Shown piece after piece: positions 1 to 4,940 of a stretch of 21,131 nt of DNA (positions are counted from its first letter, which is position 1; every line of letters starts with the position of its first letter). Made by a program: the position numbers and the translations under genes. Under the pieces are notes generated by a model. It was not told the origin of the DNA. It searched no databases and saw only the letters and a program-made list of their open reading frames with translations. The DNA comes from Campylobacteraceae bacterium (GTDB taxonomy: Bacteria > Campylobacterota > Campylobacteria > Campylobacterales > Sulfurospirillaceae), in NCBI GenBank assembly GCA_027055635.1, contig JALUMZ010000305.1, forward strand, positions 1 through 21,131. Direction: 5' to 3'.

Positions 1-114
1 CTTTTTATTTAGTGTGATTTCTACTATATTTCCTATCTTTAGCTCATCTTCACTTTCGTAAGTCAAAGCAGATAGTGGAGAGTTTAGAAGAGATACTAGG
101 TAGTAGTGTTTCAA
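1..114 (-). CDS. priA: Primosomal protein N' (PriA helicase), 5' end only
   Basis: Reading the minus strand from a TTG at 114-112 gives an open frame of 38 codons that runs off the window. It begins LKHYYLVSLLNSPLSALTYE and continues with an IGNIVEI segment. This matches my recollection of the PriA N-terminus (short beta-strand, then SPL..LTY, then G..V.V.L), the 3' DNA-end-binding domain of the replication-restart helicase. An in-frame stop lies 4 codons upstream, so TTG is the first possible start. It sits one base after the stop of the upstream prepilin gene, which suggests coupled translation in one operon. There is no clear Shine-Dalgarno. Only the N-terminal domain is visible, so the helicase motifs cannot be checked. 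Confidence 0.72.
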   Translation of the reverse strand, partial: MKHYYLVSLLNSPLSALTYESEDELKIGNIVEITLNKK

Positions 115-115
115 A

Positions 116-607
116 TTACTTTGTTAAATCTTGGCAGTTTTGTTCTGTGTGGTCTATACAATCAAATGTACCGCTAGTAGAGTTATAATCAAACTCTACA
201 GATGTGCCTTCCAAATAAAATTTATATTCTATAATGACTGGTGCAGGATCTGCTGTACTTATTTTTTTCCAATTTCCATCTTTTGCACTATTAGGAAGCC
301 CATACTCCAAGATATTGCCATAATCACCACCATGAAAAAGTTCATCTGTTGAACCATTAGCATCCAATGTTCTTGGGATAAAAGGGGTTTTTCCCTCTAG
401 GAGTCTTTTTGATTTTTGCATAGCTATACCACTTCTAATAGCTGCAACTTGGGATTTACCCTTAACAAGTACAGCATCATCACGACTAGCTGCAAGCTTT
501 GGAATGGCTATGGCAGAGAGTATGCCAATAACTACAATGACAAAAATAAGCTCTATCATAGTAAAAGCAGGAGTAAACCCTGCTTTTACATTTGCAATTT
601 TATTCAA
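116..607 (-). CDS. Prepilin-type N-terminal methylation-domain protein (pseudopilin)
   Basis: This is a type IV pilin or type II secretion pseudopilin. A short basic leader ends in KAGFTPAFT, then comes the N-methylation helix MIELIFVIVVIGILSAIAIP and a soluble domain of about 120 residues. The family Glu follows FTMI. Prepilin peptidase could cut after Gly (GFTPAFTMIE) or, better spaced from the Glu, after Ala (AFTMIE). Two cysteines near the C-terminus (FDCIDHTEQNCQ) could form the usual disulfide loop. I chose the TTG at 607 because it lies 4 bp past the stop of the upstream prepilin gene and leaves a leader of normal length. The longer reading from ATG at 655 overlaps that gene by 44 bp and has no Shine-Dalgarno. 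The peptide KLAASRDDA resembles the same region of the neighbouring pilin, so the two look like paralogues. The assembled structure (pilus, transformation or secretion) is not determined. Confidence 0.82.
   Translation of the reverse strand: MNKIANVKAGFTPAFTMIELIFVIVVIGILSAIAIPKLAASRDDAVLVKGKSQVAAIRSGIAMQKSKRLLEGKTPFIPRTLDANGSTDELFHGGDYGNILEYGLPNSAKDGNWKKISTADPAPVIIEYKFYLEGTSVEFDYNSTSGTFDCIDHTEQNCQDLTK
561..589 (-). repeat. Perfect 11-bp inverted repeat inside the prepilin leader-coding region
   Basis: The arms GTAAAAGCAGG and CCTGCTTTTAC are exact reverse complements separated by 7 nt. The mRNA would form an 11-bp hairpin starting about 20 nt after the likely start codon, in the codons for VKAGFTPAFT just before the membrane helix. 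Confidence 0.8.
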
Positions 608-611
608 ACTA

Positions 612-1103
612 TTACCACTTAACCTTTTTACCGCCAAGTGAAACATTTGCATCATTTACACCCATATCATGTTGGAGTGTATAAACTATACCGCTACCAG
701 CATTATTACCAGTTGCTGGTGACAATGTTATAACTAGTGTTGGTTGCTTCGTTTCATTTGCATCCACAGCAGTAGAACTACAATCACCAACATCAGTACT
801 ATCATTATTCTCAGCAGACATAGTAACAGTACCACCACTGCCATCAGTATATACATACTGACACTTATTATTAGTATGTGACCAAATATTGGTATCTAAA
901 CTCATTGCATTTAAAAACGAGACTTCCTTTTGTCCTTGAAACCAAGCTGGAAGTGCCTGCAAAGCGGTACCTATATCTGTCTTGATTGATGCAGCCTTTG
1001 CATCATCTCTTGTAGCAGCTAATTTTGGAATCGCAACTGCGGCCAATATACCTAGTATGACGATCACGAAGATCAACTCGATCATAGTAAAACCTTTTTT
1101 CAT
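612..1103 (-). CDS. Prepilin-type N-terminal methylation-domain protein (pseudopilin)
   Basis: This 163-residue protein starts MKKGFTMIELIFVIVILG, a textbook type III prepilin signal: two lysines, Gly at -1, Phe at +1 and Glu at +5 after cleavage. The hydrophobic N-terminal helix follows to about residue 28, then KLAATRDDAK and a Ser/Thr/Asn-rich globular domain. Cysteines in NNKCQY and VGDCSS could form a disulfide. The ATG at 1103 has a good Shine-Dalgarno (GGAG, minus strand 1113-1110) 6 nt upstream. It is the first gene of a likely prepilin-prepilin-priA operon. The protein would be inserted in the inner membrane, cut and methylated by PilD-type peptidase, and used in a pilus or pseudopilus. 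Which machine it serves is not decidable from this window, because no assembly ATPase, secretin or platform gene is present. Confidence 0.87.
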   Translation of the reverse strand: MKKGFTMIELIFVIVILGILAAVAIPKLAATRDDAKAASIKTDIGTALQALPAWFQGQKEVSFLNAMSLDTNIWSHTNNKCQYVYTDGSGGTVTMSAENNDSTDVGDCSSTAVDANETKQPTLVITLSPATGNNAGSGIVYTLQHDMGVNDANVSLGGKKVKW

Positions 1104-1127
1104 GGTTTACTCCTTTTTTTGATTTTA

Positions 1128-1159
1128 GATTGATACACTTATCAATCCATAGCACTATG
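1128..1159 (-). promoter_or_regulatory. Two adjacent inverted repeats upstream of the first prepilin gene
   Basis: GATTGATA-CACT-TATCAATC (1128-1147, 8-bp perfect arms) is followed immediately by CATAG-CA-CTATG (1148-1159, 5-bp arms). They lie 25 to 56 bp upstream of the prepilin start, in the 82-bp gap after the preceding minus-strand gene. They could be a regulator-binding site or 5' UTR hairpins. There is no T-run after either arm, so a classical terminator is unlikely. Confidence 0.55.
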
Positions 1160-1185
1160 TTAGTTAATTTTAGTTGAAGAGTAAC

Positions 1186-1404
1186 TTAAATTTCAGATAT
1201 ACTCTTAAATATCTGCTCTATATTTTTACTATCTTTATACTCATCATAGCATTTTTGCACATAAGCTCTCAACAACTCTTTTACCTCTATGTTTCTTTTG
1301 TCCGGAAAATCTTGTCTAAATTTTTCTATAAAAAAGTCATAAAAATCATCATCTAAGCCGATATCAAAATCTTTTGAGCCTATCTGACAAGAGAGTTTAC
1401 TCAT
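1186..1404 (-). CDS. Small acidic protein of unknown function, coupled to the coiled-coil protein
   Basis: This 72-residue soluble protein has no signal peptide or membrane segment. It has an acidic cluster LDDDFYDFF near residue 20 followed by charged helical sequence (ELLRAYVQKCYDEYKD). I do not recognise the family. Its ATG at 1404 overlaps the TGA stop of the upstream coiled-coil gene (ATGA), so the two are translationally coupled and probably work together. If the partner is a ZapB/ZapA-like factor, this could be a co-factor at the division septum, but nothing in the residues proves that. Confidence 0.7.
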   Translation of the reverse strand: MSKLSCQIGSKDFDIGLDDDFYDFFIEKFRQDFPDKRNIEVKELLRAYVQKCYDEYKDSKNIEQIFKSISEI

Positions 1405-1634
1405 CTTCGCAGAACTTCCTCGATCCTGCCTAGTATATCGTCTGACTCTATATTTTTAGCAGTTAACTCCTCTTGGAGTTTAGAAATCTGTATATCTTTT
1501 GCTTCATTTTGAGCTTTTAGCGTCATAACTTCTTGTCTGAGAGACTCATTTTGAGACTTCATCTCCTCAAACCTACGCAATAAATCATTTACCTTTTCAA
1601 CCAATCTACTCACTGTTAACTCTTCACCAAACAT
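1401..1634 (-). CDS. Short coiled-coil protein, ZapB/DUF904-like
   Basis: This 77-residue protein is almost entirely predicted coiled coil. Leu/Ile recur with heptad spacing from about residue 8 to 75 (VSRLVEKVNDLLRRFEEM, LRQEVMTLKAQNEAKD, ISKLQEELTAK). Size and composition resemble ZapB-type cell-division coiled coils, which bundle and bind ZapA at the Z-ring. The assignment rests on architecture only and could equally be another small structural protein. The ATG at 1634 has a Shine-Dalgarno AGGAAG a few bases upstream. The stop overlaps the next start by the ATGA arrangement. Confidence 0.7.
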   Translation of the reverse strand: MFGEELTVSRLVEKVNDLLRRFEEMKSQNESLRQEVMTLKAQNEAKDIQISKLQEELTAKNIESDDILGRIEEVLRR

Positions 1635-1695
1635 ATCTGCTTCCTAATATAAAATTTTATTCCAAGCATTATTGTAACAAAAAAAGTATAAATTT

Positions 1696-1781
1696 GATAG
1701 ATTATCTCTTGAAAACTTGTGTGAGGCTCGTGAGCAAAGGAAGGATTTGCCTCTAAGCAAGTTTATGAAAAATAATCTATC
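1696..1781 (-). repeat. 86-nt imperfect inverted repeat (possible structured RNA or repeat element)
   Basis: The outer arms GATAGATTAT and ATAATCTATC are perfect (10 bp). Nested inside are AAACTTG/CAAGTTT (7 bp) and GAGGC/GCCTC (5 bp), separated by small internal loops. The core can refold as GCAAA-TCCTTCC-TTTGC on the minus strand. It lies 10 bp after the stop of the decarboxylase gene and 61 bp before the coiled-coil gene, on the transcribed minus strand. A T7 run follows about 11 nt after the outer arm, so a terminator or 3'-UTR element is possible. A mobile-element relic or intergenic repeat is an alternative. Confidence 0.65.
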
Positions 1782-1791
1782 AACAATCTTT

Positions 1792-3456
1792 TTACTGTCT
1801 ATTCGCCTCTTCTAGTTTATCTGAAATTTGCTTTAAAAGTGGTGGATAATCCAGCTTATCAAAAAATAGCTCTACCATCTTTGGACCGTTTTTATTTATC
1901 TCTTGTGTGTGATTCATAAAATCCTTGAAATTTTTTACTTTTATAGTTTTATCAACTCCAAGAGATTTTGCAAAATCAAGATAATTCCAAACTGAGATGT
2001 TATTGTATGACTGTTTTGCTCCATGTATGGCTCGCTCTATCGTATAGCCGTTATTGTTTATCAAAAAAACAGTTACATTTAGCTTGTATCTTGATATGAG
2101 ACTAAGCTCTTGTGCCGTAAGTTGAAAAGAGCCGTCTCCGATAAACAGTAAAACTCTTCTATTGGGCGAAGCGATGGCAGAGCCTATGGCTGATGGAAGC
2201 GTGTAACCTATGGATGCCCACAAAAGTTGAGACACAAAGTCAATTCTAGGAGGCAAGTTTTGTCCGACAAGTCCAAATAGTGCAGTTCCTGCTTCTGCCA
2301 CTACGATGTCACCCTCTTTTACTATCTCTTTTGCAACAAGCGGCCAAAAGTTTTTGTGATTTAGTATATTTTCATCGTCTATAAAATCCTCAGTACAAAC
2401 CTCTGTCTCTTTCGCCTTAAAATCTATCTTTGCGTTTTTGTTTGGCGAGATATTTTCCAAGAGATACTCCAAAAGCATATCTATATTGATACCTGAGTAG
2501 AGTTTTTTGCCTATCTTTACGCTGTTTGGTCTTATGGTGATGACATGGTCAAAATCTATACCGTCTTCCGTAAAACCTCCACAGTTTATATCTGTCTCAA
2601 CCGTACCTATAGAGATGATACAATCAGCATCTTGCATCACTTTTATCATGCCCTCCGTACTGTAATCTCCAGCATAAAGCCCTAGGAAATTTGGCTCTGC
2701 TATACTAGTTTCATTTATGATTGATTTTCCCATCAGAGTTGTGGCAAATTTGGCTTGATTTTTTTGGAGTATCTTTGTCATGATCTCTCTCCAGCCAAAT
2801 CTAGCTATATTTATACCCAAGAAAAATATAGGCTTTTTGGCTTCAAGGTATCTTTTGATGATGATGTCGCCTATCTCTTTGACCTTGTGTGTATCATTGC
2901 TTTTATAGTAAAAATAGATATCTTCTATCGTTTCACTTATATCCAAATCAACCAAATCCGCAGGAATCCCAAGATAGCTTGGCTTTTTGCTAATGAGCAT
3001 ATTTGAGACCACTCTTTGTATCTCTTCTATATAATTTGTCGCTGTTAGTATGGTAGTCGCACCGCTTATAGGGGTAAATGACTCTAAAAAACTATTCTTT
3101 TTAAAGTTTGCAAGCGTGTGGTGAACAGGTATATCATACTCTATAACTTTACTGTTTGGATATCCAACGATATGCAAGATAGGTATATTATGAGCAAAAC
3201 TGCCGGCAATTCCATTTGCTGCACTTAACTCTCCTACTCCCAAGGTTGTCACCAAAACTCCTATGCCCCTTTCTCTCGCATATCCATCAGCCGCATAAGA
3301 GGCGTTTAATTCATTGCAATTTCCAACCCATTTTAGCTTATCATCCCCTACGATATAGTCTAAAAATCGTAAATTATAATCCCCCGGTACTCCAAATATA
3401 TCACCAACACCCAGCTTTTTAATAACATCAATCACCAAATCACCTAGAGTCATCAT
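1792..3456 (-). CDS. Thiamine-diphosphate 2-keto-acid decarboxylase (pyruvate/indolepyruvate decarboxylase family)
   Basis: This is a 554-residue, full-length member of the PDC/IPDC/KDC family, which decarboxylates 2-keto acids to aldehydes using ThDP and Mg. Visible catalytic residues are the cofactor-activating Glu49 (CNELNASYAADGYAR), the His112-His113 dyad (VHHTLAN) and the ThDP/Mg motif from GDG 440-442 to NNN 467-469. The active-site Glu474 lies in NNNGYTIE. The HH dyad and NNxGYTIE separate it from acetolactate synthase and oxalyl-CoA decarboxylase. Substrate (pyruvate, indolepyruvate, phenylpyruvate or branched-chain keto acid) cannot be fixed by eye. The AAGGGGA ribosome site is so close to the first ATG that the second ATG (3453) may be the real start. 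Only 17 bp separate it from the HepT-like gene upstream, so it may share the TA transcript. No alcohol or aldehyde dehydrogenase is nearby. Confidence 0.9.
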   Translation of the reverse strand: MMTLGDLVIDVIKKLGVGDIFGVPGDYNLRFLDYIVGDDKLKWVGNCNELNASYAADGYARERGIGVLVTTLGVGELSAANGIAGSFAHNIPILHIVGYPNSKVIEYDIPVHHTLANFKKNSFLESFTPISGATTILTATNYIEEIQRVVSNMLISKKPSYLGIPADLVDLDISETIEDIYFYYKSNDTHKVKEIGDIIIKRYLEAKKPIFFLGINIARFGWREIMTKILQKNQAKFATTLMGKSIINETSIAEPNFLGLYAGDYSTEGMIKVMQDADCIISIGTVETDINCGGFTEDGIDFDHVITIRPNSVKIGKKLYSGINIDMLLEYLLENISPNKNAKIDFKAKETEVCTEDFIDDENILNHKNFWPLVAKEIVKEGDIVVAEAGTALFGLVGQNLPPRIDFVSQLLWASIGYTLPSAIGSAIASPNRRVLLFIGDGSFQLTAQELSLISRYKLNVTVFLINNNGYTIERAIHGAKQSYNNISVWNYLDFAKSLGVDKTIKVKNFKDFMNHTQEINKNGPKMVELFFDKLDYPPLLKQISDKLEEANRQ

Positions 3457-3473
3457 ATCCCCTTTTATAAATT

Positions 3474-3842
3474 TTATAATGTTTTATTTATATCAACCAA
3501 TGTATCTTTAAGTTTTTTAATATTCTCCTCACAAACTCCAAAAACTGTTTGTGCATTTAAGTCAAAATAGTTATGAGATAATATATCCCTTATGCCTGCG
3601 ATACTTTTCCAAGGTATTTGAGGATAATTTAAAAACAACATCTTATTTGTAAGCTTGTCTATATCTTTAATACCCTGCCCGATGGCTATAAGTTGCATAC
3701 ATATACTATCTAGCAATATTTGAGAGTCTTCATCTTTTAAAAAATCATCTGATGATTTTACACAAGAACATCTCTTTTGCACTTTTTCAACTGCTTCTAT
3801 GACATCAAAAAGCATATCTTTCAAAAGCTCTTGATCATACAT
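3474..3842 (-). CDS. hepT: HepT-like HEPN toxin (DUF86 family)
   Basis: This 122-residue all-helical protein is of the HEPN/DUF86 type, the RNase-like toxin of MntA-HepT (type VII) toxin-antitoxin systems. The catalytic RX4-6H motif is Arg85-DILS-His90, followed by Tyr92 in RDILSHNYF. In characterised systems the Tyr of this motif is the residue AMPylated by the MNT antitoxin. It is preceded by the family's typical IPWKSIAGIRD segment. The start at 3842 overlaps the end of the nucleotidyltransferase gene by 8 bp, as is usual for the pair. All key residues are intact, so it is probably active unless neutralised. Confidence 0.88.
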   Translation of the reverse strand: MYDQELLKDMLFDVIEAVEKVQKRCSCVKSSDDFLKDEDSQILLDSICMQLIAIGQGIKDIDKLTNKMLFLNYPQIPWKSIAGIRDILSHNYFDLNAQTVFGVCEENIKKLKDTLVDINKTL

Positions 3843-4128
3843 ATATCGCTTCTTTGTCTATTCTTTTTTTTAATCTTGGATTCATTTTATCCCATAAAGC
3901 AACAATATCCACCTCTGATTTAAAATGCTCTCTTATATCGAGCATAATAGATGAGAGAGTAATTAGATTTGGTTTTTTCATCTTCACTACTATATCTATA
4001 TCACTATCTTTTGACTGCTCATCTCTTGCAAAGGAGCCAAATATACCTATTTTATCTATGTGAAGTTTATCACTATTTTCATCTTTATACTTTTTCAAAT
4101 ATGAAATAATTTGATCTTTAGATAGCAT
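3835..4128 (-). CDS. mntA: MntA-like minimal nucleotidyltransferase antitoxin
   Basis: This 97-residue minimal nucleotidyltransferase has the signature GSX10DXD: Gly31-Ser32 and Asp43-x-Asp45 in GSFARDEQSKDSDID. A third acidic residue is expected in SEVDIVAL. In MntA-HepT systems the protein AMPylates the HEPN partner and neutralises it. The ATG at 4128 has GGGAG 7 nt upstream (a second GGAG is too close). A TATAAT box on the minus strand lies at 4164-4159. It is the first gene of the mntA-hepT-decarboxylase series. Confidence 0.88.
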   Translation of the reverse strand: MLSKDQIISYLKKYKDENSDKLHIDKIGIFGSFARDEQSKDSDIDIVVKMKKPNLITLSSIMLDIREHFKSEVDIVALWDKMNPRLKKRIDKEAIYV

Positions 4129-4158
4129 ACTCCTGCTCCCGCAATAAAAGTTTTTACA

Positions 4159-4167
4159 ATTATACCA
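4159..4167 (-). promoter_or_regulatory. Extended -10 promoter for mntA-hepT
   Basis: The minus strand reads TGGTATAAT: a perfect TATAAT (4164-4159) with the TGn extension, 31 bp upstream of the mntA start. No good -35 is present, which is normal for Campylobacterota vegetative promoters. Confidence 0.55.
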
Positions 4168-4304
4168 TTTTTTACAAACTGACCTTACGCACTAAACAGT
4201 TGCATTTTTGCCTTTGGCACATAATTATGCACTCTAAAAATCAAAATCTTTTCTTCAATATTAAAGTTGAATTACCGTGATAGGACATCTCTAATAACCC
4301 TATA

Positions 4305-4333
4305 TTGAAATTTATACAAATATTGTGTATAAT
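4305..4333 (+). promoter_or_regulatory. Sigma-70 promoter for the DUF4160/DUF2442-RHH operon
   Basis: TTGAAA (4305-4310), a 17-bp spacer, then a perfect TATAAT (4328-4333), ending 16 bp before the DUF4160 start. This is the best two-box promoter in the window. Confidence 0.75.
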
Positions 4334-4340
4334 TACACAA
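4323..4340 (+). promoter_or_regulatory. Palindromic operator overlapping the -10 box
   Basis: TTGTGTA-TAAT-TACACAA is a perfect inverted repeat (7-bp arms, 4-bp centre) covering the TATAAT of the DUF4160 promoter. Its size and position suit a ribbon-helix-helix repressor, which the second gene of the operon encodes at its C-terminus. Confidence 0.65.
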
Positions 4341-4349
4341 AGGATAAAA

Positions 4350-4586
4350 ATGCCAACAATTTTGACGATAGATGGCTTTAGATTTTTCTTTTTCAGTAAT
4401 GAACACACTCCTAGTCATATACACATAGAAAAAGGCGATATATATGCTAGGATAGAGATAGAAACATTAAAAGTGACGGATAGCTACAATGCTAATCCAA
4501 AAATTTTAAAAAAGCTTATCGGATATATAAAATCCAACAAAAACAGACTGCAAGGAGAATGGAATGAGTATTTTAAAAAACAATAG
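4350..4586 (+). CDS. DUF4160 protein, putative component of a toxin-antitoxin-type pair
   Basis: This 78-residue protein begins MPTILTIDGFRFFFFSNEHT and contains PSHIHIEKGD, the conserved core of DUF4160. DUF4160 genes are usually paired with DUF2442 genes, as here, and such pairs are predicted toxin-antitoxin systems; the biochemical activity is not established. I placed the start at ATG 4350, which has AGGA 5 nt upstream and follows the promoter closely. An in-frame ATG at 4305 lies within the -35 region and would add residues foreign to the family. The end overlaps the next gene by 23 bp. Confidence 0.8.
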   Translation: MPTILTIDGFRFFFFSNEHTPSHIHIEKGDIYARIEIETLKVTDSYNANPKILKKLIGYIKSNKNRLQGEWNEYFKKQ

Positions 4587-4935
4587 ACCGCTGATCACTT
4601 CAGTCGGTTTTGGTGAGGACAAAATGTTTATAGAACTAAATACATCAAGAGTTTTAACTATTCCATACTCTTATACCAAAAAACTTCGAGATGCCAAGCT
4701 AGAAGAGTTACAAGATTTTAGACTTATCGCAAATGGAGTTGGGATACATTTTAATAAGATAGACGAGGATCTATCTGTTGATGGGATTATTAGAGATTTT
4801 GGGAGTGAATCCAAAAGAATCAATATATCTGTTCAAGCAAATTTATTAGACCAAATAGATAACTATGCAAAACAACATAGACTAAGCAGGTCAGCTTTGA
4901 TTCAAAAAGCAACCTACAAATACATAGCTAGCTAA
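4564..4935 (+). CDS. DUF2442 domain fused to a C-terminal ribbon-helix-helix domain (putative antitoxin/repressor)
   Basis: In this 123-residue protein, residues 8 to about 75 match the DUF2442 pattern (V.F....M.IEL...R.L..P, then L..FRLI..G.GIHF..IDEDLSVDGI). Residues 83 to 121 form a ribbon-helix-helix unit: a beta-strand KRINISVQANLLDQID, then a helix with LSRSALIQKATYKYI, as in HicB/CopG/Arc-type DNA-binding antitoxins. This supports an antitoxin that also represses its own operon. The Shine-Dalgarno AAGGAG (4552-4557) lies 6 nt upstream, inside the DUF4160 gene. The stop is 5 bp before uvrB. Confidence 0.78.
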   Translation: MSILKNNRPLITSVGFGEDKMFIELNTSRVLTIPYSYTKKLRDAKLEELQDFRLIANGVGIHFNKIDEDLSVDGIIRDFGSESKRINISVQANLLDQIDNYAKQHRLSRSALIQKATYKYIAS

Positions 4936-4940
4936 TTTTC

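Noticed and set aside
1113..1120. T8 tract (A8 on the gene strand) before the prepilin Shine-Dalgarno as a phase-variable repeat.
   Set aside because: A/T runs of this length are common here by composition, and it is not longer than chance would give.
4215..4232. TGGCAC-N-TGCA resembling a sigma-54 (-24/-12) promoter.
   Set aside because: The GG to GC distance is 11 instead of the strict 10, and no gene starts at a suitable distance downstream.
4276..4301. A segment ending in CTCTAATAACCC that resembles the terminal inverted repeat of some insertion sequences.
   Set aside because: I found no matching second end, target duplication or transposase in the window.
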